DNA of 64,000 nucleotides from Bryobacteraceae bacterium (lineage in GTDB: Bacteria; Acidobacteriota; Terriglobia; Bryobacterales; Bryobacteraceae). Below are positions 32,886 through 43,294 of this stretch, one piece after another (position 1 is the stretch's first letter; every line of letters begins with the position of its first letter). The DNA is taken from contig BPGE01000001.1 of the NCBI GenBank assembly GCA_026002875.1, positions 3,782,001 to 3,846,000 on the forward strand, read 5' to 3'. Position numbers and translations under genes: made by a program. The notes below the pieces were generated by a model, which saw nothing but the letters and a program-made list of their open reading frames with translations, was not told the DNA's origin and searched no databases.

Positions 32886-34816
32886 TCAGCCTCGTCCGCG
32901 CCGGCAAGCGCTTCGGTCCGAAGGTCCTCTTCGAAGACGTCACCTGGCTCATCACGCCGCAGGACCGCATCGGCCTGGTCGGCGCCAACGGCACGGGCAA
33001 GACGACGCTCATGCGCATCCTCGCCGGGCTCGACACGCTCGACTCCGGCGAGTGCGCCGTGCAGAAAGGCATCACCGCCGGCTACCTGCCGCAGGACGGC
33101 CTGCAATTGTCCGGGCGCACCGTGTTCGAAGAGTGCCTCTCCGTCTTCGACCGCCTCCGCGAAATGGAGCGCGAGATGGAGCGCACGCTCGAGCAGCTCT
33201 CCTCGCTGCCGCCGGACGATCCCGAATACCAGGCCGCCAGCAGCCGGTACTCGTGGCTCGAAGCGCACTTCCGCAACATGGACGGCTACGCGCTCGAGGC
33301 CAAGGTCGGCATGGTGCTCACCGGTCTCGGTTTTCCGAAGGAAGACTGGACGCGCCGCACCGAGCACTTCTCCGGCGGCTGGCAGATGCGCATCGCACTG
33401 GCGAAGCTCCTGCTCGAGCAGCCCAACCTCCTGCTGCTCGACGAGCCCACCAACCATCTCGATCTCGAAGCGCGCAACTGGCTCGAGGACTATCTCAAAT
33501 CCTACCCCTACGCCTTCGTGCTCATCTCGCACGACCGCTACTTCCTCGACGTCACCGTGCGCAAGATCGCCGAGCTGTGGAACCGGTCGGTCCACTTCTA
33601 CACCGGCGGCTACGAGTCCTACCTGAAGCAGAAGGAAGAACGCCGCCAGCAGCTGCTCGCCGCCTGGCGCAACCAGCAGGAGCGCATCCAGCATCTCGAG
33701 GCCTTCATCAACCGTTTCCGCTACAAAGCCACCAAGGCGAAGCAGGTGCAGTCGCGCATCAAGGAACTCGAAAAGATCGAGCGCATCGAGATCCCGCCCG
33801 AGGAAGAGACCATCCATTTCTCCTTCCCGCAGCCGAAGCCCTCCGGCCGCATCGTCGCCGAGTTCGTCAACGTCGCCAAGGCGTACGGAACCCGCGTCGT
33901 GCTGCGCGACGTCAATTTCCTGATCGAGCGCGGCGAGCGCATCGCGCTCGTCGGCGTCAACGGCGCGGGCAAGTCCACTCTGATCCGCATGCTCGCCGGC
34001 GCCGAGCCGCTCACCGCGGGCGAGTACCGCCTCGGCCACAACGTCCAGCCCGAATACTTCGCCCAGGACCAGTACAAGGCGCTCGATCCCGACGCCCGCC
34101 TGCTCGACGACCTCATGAGCGTCGCCAACGGCAAAACCGTCACCGAACTCCGCACGCTCCTCGGCTGCTTCCTGTTCACCGAAGACGACGTGTTCAAGAC
34201 GGTGCGCGTGCTCAGCGGCGGCGAGCGCAACCGCTACGCTCTGGCGCGGATGCTTCTCAACCCCGCCAACTTCATGCTCCTCGACGAGCCCACCAACCAC
34301 CTCGACCTGCGCGCCAAAGACGTGTTGCTCGAAGCCCTGCGCGCTTACAACGGCACGCTCGTCTTCGTCAGCCACGACCGCTACTTCATCGATCAGCTCG
34401 CCACGCGCGTCTTCGAGATCGAAGGCGGCCATGTGCACGTGTATCCGGGCAACTACGAAGACTACCTGTACCGCAAGCAGGGCGGCGCCGCGCAGCCGCC
34501 GCCGCCCGAGCCGGAGCCCGAAAAGGCGCCCGCGCCCGCTCCGCATGCGGCAGAGCCCGAGCCGCCTTCTGCCCGGCGCACGCGCCGCCTGAATCCGATG
34601 AAAGTGAAACAGCTCGAACAGCAGGCGGCGGAACTCGAAGAGACCGCCGCGCGGCTCGAGCAGGAGATCGCGGAAATCGAGCTCTCGCTGCAATCCTTCG
34701 TCAGCGCCGAAGAGACGCGCCGCCGCATGGAACTGCTCGAAACCCGCCGCCGCGAGCTCGATCAGACCCTCGCCGCGTGGGAGCAGGTCTCGCTCGAGCT
34801 CGAGCAGGTCAACTGA
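32882..34816 (+). CDS. ABC-F family ATP-binding protein (Uup/YdiF-type)
   Basis: This 644-residue soluble protein has two ABC ATPase cassettes with Walker A motifs GANGTGKTT (about residue 34) and GVNGAGKST (about 358), signatures FSGGWQ and LSGGER, and two LLDEPTNHLDL Walker B blocks. The linker between them (about 240-310) is helical and charged, as in ABC-F proteins that enter the ribosome. After a Pro-rich stretch (about 530-560) the C-terminus is a coiled coil, as in Uup/YdiF. No transmembrane segment is present. Its role is in translation or ribosome rescue, or in antibiotic protection. Confidence 0.95.
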   Translation: MISLVRAGKRFGPKVLFEDVTWLITPQDRIGLVGANGTGKTTLMRILAGLDTLDSGECAVQKGITAGYLPQDGLQLSGRTVFEECLSVFDRLREMEREMERTLEQLSSLPPDDPEYQAASSRYSWLEAHFRNMDGYALEAKVGMVLTGLGFPKEDWTRRTEHFSGGWQMRIALAKLLLEQPNLLLLDEPTNHLDLEARNWLEDYLKSYPYAFVLISHDRYFLDVTVRKIAELWNRSVHFYTGGYESYLKQKEERRQQLLAAWRNQQERIQHLEAFINRFRYKATKAKQVQSRIKELEKIERIEIPPEEETIHFSFPQPKPSGRIVAEFVNVAKAYGTRVVLRDVNFLIERGERIALVGVNGAGKSTLIRMLAGAEPLTAGEYRLGHNVQPEYFAQDQYKALDPDARLLDDLMSVANGKTVTELRTLLGCFLFTEDDVFKTVRVLSGGERNRYALARMLLNPANFMLLDEPTNHLDLRAKDVLLEALRAYNGTLVFVSHDRYFIDQLATRVFEIEGGHVHVYPGNYEDYLYRKQGGAAQPPPPEPEPEKAPAPAPHAAEPEPPSARRTRRLNPMKVKQLEQQAAELEETAARLEQEIAEIELSLQSFVSAEETRRRMELLETRRRELDQTLAAWEQVSLELEQVN

Positions 34817-34920
34817 ATCCGCCCGCGTCCCGGCTCTGCGATTCGCGCCCTCGCGCCTCTGTTCCGCCCCCGGATGCCGGAAAATGGGAATTGCGTTCCT
34901 GTCCCCTTTTTCGCGAGAGG

Positions 34921-35009
34921 GCCCGGGTGGCGAAACTGGCAGACGCAACGGACTTAAAATCCGTTGGCCCGAGAGGGCCGTGCGGGTTCGAGCCCCGCCC
35001 CGGGCACCA
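34921..35009 (+). tRNA. tRNA-Leu (anticodon UAA)
   Basis: The acceptor stem GCCCGGG (34921-34927) pairs with CCCGGGC (34999-35005), then discriminator A and an encoded CCA (35007-35009). The anticodon arm ACGGA-CTTAAAA-TCCGT places the anticodon TAA at 34955-34957. A long class II variable arm (GGCCC-GAGA-GGGCC, 34966-34979) and the T arm GCGGG-TTCGAGC-CCCGC confirm a leucine tRNA. It lies between the ABC-F gene and argJ; the 104 bp before it hold no gene. Confidence 0.97.
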
Positions 35010-35033
35010 GCGCGGTACGGAACAGCCGCAACC

Positions 35034-36191
35034 TTACGTCCGGTAGCTGGCGTTGATGTCGATGTAGCCGTGCGTCAGATCGCACGTCCAGAACACGGCC
35101 TTGCCCGCGCCGCCGCCGCGGATCACGAACCGGATCTCGACATCAGCGCTGTCGAGCGCTCTCTTCAGGGCGTCTTCGTCGAACGGCGCCGCCAGCCCGC
35201 CGCGGCACACGCGCACGCCCTGGACATGAATGTCCACGCGCGACGGATCGAACTCGGCGCCCGAATAACCCGCGGCGGCCAGAATGCGCCCCCAGTTCGG
35301 GTCGCTCCCCGCAATCGCGGTCTTCACCAGCGGCGAGTTGGCGATGGCGCGCGCGATCTGCGCCGCAGCGCGCTCTCCGGACGCGCCTTCCACGCGGATC
35401 TCGACGAACTTCTTCGCTCCCTCGCCATCTCGGGCGATCTGCTTGGCCAGCGATTGGCAGACCTCGTCGAGCGCCTTCTGGAAGGGCTCGCGCGCAATGC
35501 GCCTGCCGCTCGCCCCGTTCGCCATCACCAGCAGCATGTCGTTGGTCGACATGTCGCCATCCACGCTCAGCCGGTTGTAGCTGCGCTCGACAGCAGCCTT
35601 CAGATGCGCCCGCAGCTGCCGCGCGGGCACGGCGGCGTCTGTCATGACGAACACGAGCGTCGTCGCCATGTTCGGATGAATCATGCCCGAGCCTTTCGTC
35701 ATGCCCGCGATCCGCGCGCCCTGCACCTCTGCAAACGCCGTCTTGCGCACCAGGTCCGTCGTCAGAATCGCATCCGCGGCATCGAAAAATCGCTCCGGCG
35801 ACAGCCCCGCCACAAGAGCGTCCAGATGATCCAGAATCAGCCGCGGATCGAGCTCCACGCCAATGACGCCAGTGGAAGCGGGCAGGACGTGCTCAGCCTT
35901 GCACCCCAGCTTCTTCGCGGCCGCCTTCGCCGTCTGCAGCGCAACGCGTTCTCCCGTGCGCGTGGCGCAATTCGCGTTGCCAGCGTTGACCAGCGCCGCG
36001 CAGGCCACGCCGTCGGATGTCTCCAGATGCCGGCGCGCCACCACCACCGGCGCCGCCTGCACCCGGTTGGTTGTGAACACGGCCGCCGCCTGCGCCGGTT
36101 CATCGGAAACGATCAGCGCCAGATCCGGCTTTTCCACTTTGCGAATCCCGGCATACAGGGCCGAATAACGAAACCCGAGAGGCAAATTCAC
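35034..36191 (-). CDS. argJ: Bifunctional ornithine acetyltransferase/N-acetylglutamate synthase
   Basis: This 385-residue protein transfers acetyl groups in arginine synthesis and self-cleaves at the conserved Ala-Thr in KGSGMIHPNMATTL. Other signatures are AGNANCATR, the SVDGDMSTNDM loop and GSDPNWGRILAAAGYSG. The GTG at 36191 is used because it lies in the stop of fmt (GTGA) and places the family's usual start, NLPLGFRYSALYAGIRK, right after it. The pairing with fmt has no metabolic logic but tight coupling. Confidence 0.95.
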   Translation of the reverse strand: MNLPLGFRYSALYAGIRKVEKPDLALIVSDEPAQAAAVFTTNRVQAAPVVVARRHLETSDGVACAALVNAGNANCATRTGERVALQTAKAAAKKLGCKAEHVLPASTGVIGVELDPRLILDHLDALVAGLSPERFFDAADAILTTDLVRKTAFAEVQGARIAGMTKGSGMIHPNMATTLVFVMTDAAVPARQLRAHLKAAVERSYNRLSVDGDMSTNDMLLVMANGASGRRIAREPFQKALDEVCQSLAKQIARDGEGAKKFVEIRVEGASGERAAAQIARAIANSPLVKTAIAGSDPNWGRILAAAGYSGAEFDPSRVDIHVQGVRVCRGGLAAPFDEDALKRALDSADVEIRFVIRGGGAGKAVFWTCDLTHGYIDINASYRT

Positions 36192-37123
36192 TGCGGTATT
36201 TCTCCCAAAACATCGTTCTCTGTCAGGCGGTATCCGTTCAGGAAAGCGGCTGCGTCCATGCGCTTCCGCCCCTCGGCCTGCACCTCCACGAGCTCCAGCG
36301 CTTCTCCCTCTCCGCAGGCCGCGAAAAGCCGCCTTCCGTGCGAAAACAGTTTCCCGGGCACGGCCGGCGTTTCCGCCTGCGCCGGGCGGCATCTCCAAAG
36401 GAAAAACCGCTCCCCGCGCCACCACGTCCACGCGCCGGGCCACGGCTGAAAACCGCGCGCGCGGCAGGCGATCTTCGCCGCCGGCCAGCGGAAATCCACC
36501 AGCCCGTCTTCCCGCTTCAGGATCGGCGCGAGCGTCGCCTGCGCATGGTCCTGCGGAACAGGGTGGATCGAGCCCTCAGCGAGCCCCTCCAGTGCGCGCA
36601 CCAGCAGCCGCGCGCCCATCGGCGCCAGCCGCGCGGCCAGCTCCGGCGCGGTCTCCTCGGCTCCGATCTCCGCCGCTTCCTGCAGCAGAATGTCGCCCGT
36701 GTCGAGCCCCGCGTCAATCCGCATGATCGTCACTCCCGTGACGGTCTCCCCGTTGGCGATCGCCCATTGAATGGGCGCGGCGCCCCGGTATTTCGGCAGC
36801 AGCGACGCGTGAACGTTCAGGATCCCCAGCGGCGGAATGTCGATGATCGCCTGCGGGATGATCTGGCCGTAGCCGACCACGGCCATCGCATCGGGCTTCC
36901 TTGCCGCCAGTTCATCCACGCAGTGCCGGATGCGCTCCGGCTGGCGGACTTCGAGGCCAAGCCGCAGCGCCGCTTCTTTGACGGGCGGAGCCTTGAGCTC
37001 CTGCTTGCGGCCGGCGGGACGGTCCGGCTGCGTGTAGACAGCCAGCACCTCGTGTCCGGCTTCAACCAGCGCTTCCAGCGAGGGCACGGCGAACTCCGGC
37101 GTGCCCAGAAAGACAAGCTTCAC
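36188..37123 (-). CDS. fmt: Methionyl-tRNA formyltransferase
   Basis: This 311-residue enzyme formylates initiator Met-tRNA using 10-formyltetrahydrofolate. Signatures are KLVFLGTPEFAVPSLEALVEAGHE, the tRNA-binding loop region YTQPDRPAGRKQEL, the formyl-transfer site LNVHASLLPKYRGAAPIQWAI and the TGVTIMRIDAGLDTGDIL block. Its C-terminal domain is present. It ends in a 4-bp GTGA overlap with argJ. It is divergent neither from nor coupled to nrfA, which lies 29 bp upstream on the same strand. Confidence 0.97.
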   Translation of the reverse strand: MKLVFLGTPEFAVPSLEALVEAGHEVLAVYTQPDRPAGRKQELKAPPVKEAALRLGLEVRQPERIRHCVDELAARKPDAMAVVGYGQIIPQAIIDIPPLGILNVHASLLPKYRGAAPIQWAIANGETVTGVTIMRIDAGLDTGDILLQEAAEIGAEETAPELAARLAPMGARLLVRALEGLAEGSIHPVPQDHAQATLAPILKREDGLVDFRWPAAKIACRARGFQPWPGAWTWWRGERFFLWRCRPAQAETPAVPGKLFSHGRRLFAACGEGEALELVEVQAEGRKRMDAAAFLNGYRLTENDVLGEIPQ

Positions 37124-37152
37124 CCTTTCAGGATAGCCATGCGGGTGCGGCT

Positions 37153-38568
<1,416 letters not shown>

Positions 38569-38598
38569 AAGACCCGTGATTCTCCTGCGATTTCCACC

Positions 38599-39054
38599 TT
38601 AATGCGCATGACCCACATTCCTGTGACAGGCGACGCAGTCGATTCCCTCCCTCCCATGGCGCGCCATGCGCATGGATGAAGTGATGTCGCCATGGCACTT
38701 CAGGCAGGACTCATCCGCCACCCCCTTGTTGCGCCCGGTGATCTGGATCTCGTCCGGGAAGCGGCCCGTGGTGAACGCCAGCGAGTGATTGAATCCGTTC
38801 ACAGCTTTCGTGAAGTACTTCGGCACAAGCCCCGGAGGCGTGTGGCAATCGTTGCACACGGCCGCCGTGCGGTGGCTGGACCGCATCCACCCCTCGTATT
38901 GCGCGCGCATGACGTGGCAGTTCACGCACGCTTCGGGATCGTCGGTCATATAAGAGTGCCCGCGCGCATAACCGAACGTGAACACCGCCAGGCCGAGCAG
39001 CACGCCCGCCGGAACAGCAACGGCGATCAGGGCGACGGAACCCTTTTCTTTCAT
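38599..39054 (-). CDS. nrfH: Cytochrome c nitrite reductase small subunit (tetrahaem quinol dehydrogenase)
   Basis: This 151-residue protein of the NapC/NrfH family has one membrane anchor (VALIAVAVPAGVLLGLAVFTFGYARG). Four CxxCH haem sites lie at 43-47, 67-71, 117-121 and 140-144. It takes electrons from the quinol pool and delivers them to NrfA. The spacing, with the short first loop ACVNCHVMRAQYEGWMRSSH, is typical of NrfH. It is the first gene of the nrfHA unit, 36 bp from a Crp/Fnr-like palindrome shared with the divergent nitrate-reductase operon. No Shine-Dalgarno sequence is visible. Confidence 0.95.
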   Translation of the reverse strand: MKEKGSVALIAVAVPAGVLLGLAVFTFGYARGHSYMTDDPEACVNCHVMRAQYEGWMRSSHRTAAVCNDCHTPPGLVPKYFTKAVNGFNHSLAFTTGRFPDEIQITGRNKGVADESCLKCHGDITSSMRMARHGREGIDCVACHRNVGHAH

Positions 39055-39090
39055 TCAACGCAAGCCTAACATGAACTCCGTTACATTCGA

Positions 39091-39106
39091 TGTGACCAAA
39101 GTCACG
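39091..39106. promoter_or_regulatory. Crp/Fnr-family palindrome TGTGAC-CAAA-GTCACG
   Basis: The site is a near-perfect match to the TGTGA-N6-TCACA consensus of Crp-type regulators, lying between nrfH and the porin/napA operon. Its centre at 39098.5 is about 41 bp upstream of a start predicted from TTTACT (39126-39131), the normal class II activator distance. The plus mRNA would start about 2 bases before the ATG at 39142, almost leaderless. It may activate both directions under low oxygen or with NO or nitrate. Confidence 0.6.
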
Positions 39107-39141
39107 GAAGACGCATATCAGACCTTTTACTCTTTAATACG

Positions 39142-40608
39142 ATGATCTCCCGAACTCCTCTCAGCCTCATGGCCTGCTTCTTTTCGGCCCTCCTGACGCC
39201 TCGCCTTCCCGCCCAAAGCCGGGAGGCCGCCGGCCCCGAGCCGGTCAAGGTGACCGGCAGCATCCGCACGCGCGTGGAGATCTGGGACTGGTTTGAAGGC
39301 TCGGCGGACAACCGCTACGCCTTCAGCGGAAACTTCCTGCGTCTGAACCTGGCCCAGACGCGCGGCAAGATGGACTGGCAGCTGGATCTGGCCGCGCCAT
39401 TCCTGCTGGGCCTGCCCGGCCGGGCCATCGGACCGGCGCCGCAGGCTCAGTTCGGGCTCGGCGCCACCTACTTCGCGGCGAACAACGCCCGTCAGAACGT
39501 GGCCATGGTGTTTCCCAAGCAGGGCTTCCTGCGGTGGAAAGGGCTGTTCGGAGACAAGACGCAAAGCGTCCGCCTCGGCCGGTTCGAATGGATGGACGGC
39601 GGCGAAGCGACGCCGAAAGATCCCACGCTGGCGGCGGTCAAGCGGGACCGCGTGAACCAGCGCCTGATCGGCCCCTTCATGTGGACGCATGTCGGGCGAA
39701 GCTTCGACGGGTTCCACTACACGATGAACCGGCCGAAGCTCAACGTCACCTGGGTTGGCGCGCTGGCCACGCGCGGCGCGTTTCAGGTGGATGGCTGGGG
39801 ACAGTTGAAGACGGGCTTCTCCACGGTCTCGGCCACGGGACAGACCGGCACGGCGAAGAGCACGGGCGAGTGGCGCGTCAGCGCCATCTATTTCCACGAC
39901 TGGCGCCATGTGCTCAAGGTGGACAACCGGCCGCTGGCCGCGCGGCAGGCCGACATGGGCAACATCCGGCTGGCAACGTTCACGGGCCACTACATGCACA
40001 ACACCCAGACGGAAGCGGGCTCGTTCAACATCCTGCTCTGGGGCGCGGCGCAGACCGGACGCTGGGGGGCGCTGGACCACCAGGCGTATGCGTACAACCT
40101 CGAGGGCGGCTGGCAGCCGCCGAAGATGCCGCGCCTGAAGCCCTGGCTGGAGGCGGGGCTGGCCCGGGGCAGCGGCGACAAAGACCCGGCAGACGGAAAA
40201 CACGGCACCTTCCACCAGCTTCTGCCGACGCCGCGGCCTTTCGCGCGCACCCCGTTCTACAACATGATGAACAGCGACGATTTCTTCGGCATGCTGACCC
40301 TGCGGCCCCACCCGAAGCTGACGTTGCGCAGCGAATACCATGCCGTCCGGCTCGCCTCGCGCACGGATCTCTGGTACGCTGGCGGCGGTCCGTTCCAGCC
40401 GTGGACGTTCGGCTTCGCCGGGCGCGGAACCGGCGGCGCCCGGTCCGTGGCCAACCTGTGGGATGTAAGCTGCGACATCAATGTGAATGCCCACGTCGCC
40501 TTCACCGGCTATCTGGGCCGCATGCAGGGCCGCGCGGCCGTGCAGCGCATCTACCCGCAGGGTGGAAGCGGGAATTTCGGCTATCTGGAGTTGACCTACC
40601 GTTTCTGA
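39142..40608 (+). CDS. AlgE-like (alginate-export family) outer-membrane porin
   Basis: This 488-residue protein has a signal peptide (PLSLMACFFSALLTPRLPAQ). A long beta-barrel region of alternating polar and hydrophobic strands ends in YLELTYRF, with the terminal Phe needed for outer-membrane insertion. Segments such as RLNLAQTRGKMDWQLDL, KGLFGDKTQSVRLGRFEW and LRSEYHAVRLASRTDLWYAGGG are typical of the alginate-export (AlgE/OprF-like) family. As the first gene of the porin-cytochrome-napA operon, it probably lets nitrate or nitrite cross the outer membrane. The ATG lies just after the predicted transcription start. Confidence 0.82.
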   Translation: MISRTPLSLMACFFSALLTPRLPAQSREAAGPEPVKVTGSIRTRVEIWDWFEGSADNRYAFSGNFLRLNLAQTRGKMDWQLDLAAPFLLGLPGRAIGPAPQAQFGLGATYFAANNARQNVAMVFPKQGFLRWKGLFGDKTQSVRLGRFEWMDGGEATPKDPTLAAVKRDRVNQRLIGPFMWTHVGRSFDGFHYTMNRPKLNVTWVGALATRGAFQVDGWGQLKTGFSTVSATGQTGTAKSTGEWRVSAIYFHDWRHVLKVDNRPLAARQADMGNIRLATFTGHYMHNTQTEAGSFNILLWGAAQTGRWGALDHQAYAYNLEGGWQPPKMPRLKPWLEAGLARGSGDKDPADGKHGTFHQLLPTPRPFARTPFYNMMNSDDFFGMLTLRPHPKLTLRSEYHAVRLASRTDLWYAGGGPFQPWTFGFAGRGTGGARSVANLWDVSCDINVNAHVAFTGYLGRMQGRAAVQRIYPQGGSGNFGYLELTYRF

Positions 40609-40617
40609 GGAGTCTTT

Positions 40618-41007
40618 ATGCGCGTCATTTTCCTGCTCATCCTCGCCGCCGGACTGGCGGCGGCGCAGCGCAAGGCGCCGCCGCACCCGGACATCGGCGC
40701 CGCCAACGGAGACTGCATCGAGTGCCACCGCAGCCTTTCATCGGAAATCGTCGCCGATTGGGAAAAGTCGAAGCACGGCACGCGCCAGGTGCCTTGCGTC
40801 ACCTGCCACAACGCCGTCGGAGCAAACTTCCTCCGCAAACCTGGAGCGGAAAAGTGCGTCGCCTGTCACCCGGGAGAAGTGGAGTCCGTGCGCCAGCCGG
40901 GCATGCGCGTGAAGGAGTGCTTCGCCTGCCATGCGCCGCATGGCCTGAACCCGCACCGCAGCCTCTGGCACAAGCCTTCCAATTCGAAAGGAGGAGCCCC
41001 GAAATGA
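40618..41007 (+). CDS. Periplasmic tetrahaem cytochrome c (NapM-like)
   Basis: This 129-residue protein has a signal peptide (FLLILAAGLAAAQ) and four CxxCH sites at 33-37, 60-64, 80-84 and 101-105. Size and haem number match NapM, the tetrahaem electron carrier found beside napA in bacteria without napB. It would pass electrons from a membrane quinol oxidase such as NrfH to NapA. It lies 9 bp after the porin gene, and its stop overlaps the napA start (ATGA). Confidence 0.85.
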   Translation: MRVIFLLILAAGLAAAQRKAPPHPDIGAANGDCIECHRSLSSEIVADWEKSKHGTRQVPCVTCHNAVGANFLRKPGAEKCVACHPGEVESVRQPGMRVKECFACHAPHGLNPHRSLWHKPSNSKGGAPK

Positions 41008-43286
41008 GCGCGCTGACCAGACGCAGACTGCTGCACCTGCCCGTCGTGACTTCCGCCGCCGCCCTGGTGGGACAGGCCGACTGGATGCCCCTGCTCGGAT
41101 ACGTGCCGCAGGAGCCGGACCGCTGGGTGAAAACCGTCTGCCGCTACTGCGGCACGGGCTGCGGGATGTACGCAGGCGTCACAAGAACGCCGCAGGGGCC
41201 GAAAGTCACGGCCGTCAAGGGCGACCCGAAAAACCATAACCGCGGATTTTTGTGCGTCAAGGGCGCCAAGCTCGTCGACATCCTCGATGCGCCCTCGCGG
41301 CTGAAGCATCCCCTGATCCGCAAGGACGGGAAACTGGTCCGCGCCTCGTGGCAGGAGGCAATGGAACTGGTCGCGGCGCGCTTCCGCGAGTCCATCGAAA
41401 AGCACGGGCCGGATTCCGTGGCCTTCTACGGCTCGGGCCAGGCGCTCACCGAAGAAACCTACGTCGCCAACAAGCTCTTCAAGGCGGGCATCGGAACCAA
41501 CAACGTCGACGGCAACCCCCGGCTGTGCATGGCCTCGGCCGCCGGCGGCTATCTCACCGCCTTCGGCAAGGACGAGCCCATGGGCTGCTACGAGGACCTC
41601 GACTACGCCGACGTCTTCCTCATCGTCGGCTCGAACATGGCCGAGGCCCATCCCGTGCTGTGGATGCGCGTGCTGGACCGCAAAGAGAAGAACCCGGCCG
41701 TGAAGATCATCGTCATCGACCCGCGGCGCACGCGCACGGCCGCATGGGCCGATCTGCACCTGGCCTGCAAGCCGGGCATGGACCTCTCGATTCTCAACGC
41801 GATGGCTCACGTCATCGTGAAAGAAGGCCTTGCCGACGAGGAATTCATCCGCCGGCACGTCGTCTTCGGGCAGGGCACGGAGGCCAACAGGACCTGGGAA
41901 GACTACAGAAAATTCCTGGAGAACTACACGCCGGAGCGGGCGGCCGCCGACTCGGGCTGCCGCGCTGATGACATCGTGCTTGCGGCGCGGTGGTTCGGGG
42001 CGCGCGGCCGCGAGGCGATGTCGCTGTGGACGATGGGCGTCAACCAGCGCACGCAGGGCGTCTGGCTGAACAACCTGATCATGAATCTCAGCCTGATCAC
42101 GGGCAAGATCGGCCGGCCGGGCTCGACGCCGTTTTCGCTCACCGGCCAGCCGAACGCCTGCGGCGGCGTCCGCGACGGCGGCGCGCTGGCGCATCTCCTG
42201 CCCTACGGCCGGCTCGTCGCCAACCCGCAGCACCGCGCCGAAATGGAAAAGCTCTGGGGGCTGCCGCCCGGGAAACTGAGTCCGAACATGGGACTCTCGG
42301 CCATCGATCTGTTCCAGGGGCTCGAATCGGGCAAAGTGAAATGCCTCTACGTCATGTGCACGAACCCCGGCCAGAGCCTGCCGAACGCCAACCGCTACCG
42401 CAAGGCGATGGCCTCGCCGGACACGTTCCTCGTCGTAGCCGACGCCTTTCATCCCACGCGCACCACGGAGCTCGCCGACGTCGTGCTGCCGGCCGCGCTG
42501 TGGGTCGAGAAAGAAGGCGTGTATGGCTGCTCGGAACGGCGCTATCAGCTGCTCGAAAAAGCGATCGACCCGCCGGGCGAAGCGCGGCCGGATCTGGACA
42601 TCCTGCTCGAACTGGGCCGCCGTCTGGGGCATGAAAAACTGCTGCCGTTCCGGACGGCGGCCGACGTATGGGAAGAGATCCTGCGCGTGGCGAAAGGCAC
42701 GGCTTACGACTTCAGCGGCATGACCCGCGAGCGGCTGAAGGAGGCCCACGGCCTGTTGTGGCCGCTGCCCGCCCCCGGCCATCCGGGCACCAAGCGCCGC
42801 TACGTGCGCGGCGAGGATCCGCTCGTTCCGCCAAATCATCCCGAGCCGATCCTGTTTTATGGCCGGCCGGACGGCAAGGCCGTGGTCTGGATGCGCGACC
42901 AGAAAGCGCCCGCCGAGGCGGCCGACAACGAGTATCCCATGACGCTGAATACGGGCCGCATTCTCGAACACTGGCACACGGCCACCATGACGGCCAGCGT
43001 GCCGGCGCTGAAGGCCACGCGCCTGGAAGCTGTCGCCGAAATGCACCCCGAAGACCTGAAACGGCTGGGGCTGCAGGATGGCGACACCGTGCGCATCACC
43101 TCGCGCCGCGGCTCGCGGATCTTCACCGTCAAAGAGAACGAGAACGGACGGGCAGGGTCGGTCTTCGTGCACTTCCACGACCCCGAAAGGCTCGTCAACG
43201 AACTCACCATCGACGCCTATGATCCTGCGTCGCGCGAGCCGGAGTTCAAGATCGCGGCCGTGAAAGTGGAGAGAGTGGCGCGCTGA
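41004..43286 (+). CDS. napA: Periplasmic nitrate reductase catalytic subunit (NapA-type molybdopterin oxidoreductase)
   Basis: This 760-residue protein has a Tat leader (TRRRLLHLPVVTSAAALVG). A 4Fe-4S site is formed by C46, C49, C53 and C84 (CRYCGTGCG...GFLCVKG). The molybdenum-ligand Cys lies in NPRLCMASA, as in NapA/NasA. Other blocks are VIDPRRTRTA, WTMGVNQRTQGVW, TGQPNACGGVRDGG, MCTNPGQSLPN and the C-terminal NTGRILEHWHTATMT. It reduces nitrate to nitrite in the periplasm. A strong AAGGAGG precedes the start. No napD chaperone or napB gene accompanies it; the tetrahaem protein upstream is the likely electron donor. Confidence 0.94.
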   Translation: MSALTRRRLLHLPVVTSAAALVGQADWMPLLGYVPQEPDRWVKTVCRYCGTGCGMYAGVTRTPQGPKVTAVKGDPKNHNRGFLCVKGAKLVDILDAPSRLKHPLIRKDGKLVRASWQEAMELVAARFRESIEKHGPDSVAFYGSGQALTEETYVANKLFKAGIGTNNVDGNPRLCMASAAGGYLTAFGKDEPMGCYEDLDYADVFLIVGSNMAEAHPVLWMRVLDRKEKNPAVKIIVIDPRRTRTAAWADLHLACKPGMDLSILNAMAHVIVKEGLADEEFIRRHVVFGQGTEANRTWEDYRKFLENYTPERAAADSGCRADDIVLAARWFGARGREAMSLWTMGVNQRTQGVWLNNLIMNLSLITGKIGRPGSTPFSLTGQPNACGGVRDGGALAHLLPYGRLVANPQHRAEMEKLWGLPPGKLSPNMGLSAIDLFQGLESGKVKCLYVMCTNPGQSLPNANRYRKAMASPDTFLVVADAFHPTRTTELADVVLPAALWVEKEGVYGCSERRYQLLEKAIDPPGEARPDLDILLELGRRLGHEKLLPFRTAADVWEEILRVAKGTAYDFSGMTRERLKEAHGLLWPLPAPGHPGTKRRYVRGEDPLVPPNHPEPILFYGRPDGKAVVWMRDQKAPAEAADNEYPMTLNTGRILEHWHTATMTASVPALKATRLEAVAEMHPEDLKRLGLQDGDTVRITSRRGSRIFTVKENENGRAGSVFVHFHDPERLVNELTIDAYDPASREPEFKIAAVKVERVAR

Positions 43287-43294
43287 CGCGCAGT

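Noticed and set aside
32783-34948. Long minus-strand frame opposite the ABC-F gene
   Set aside because: Antisense shadow; the ABC-F motifs fix the coding strand.
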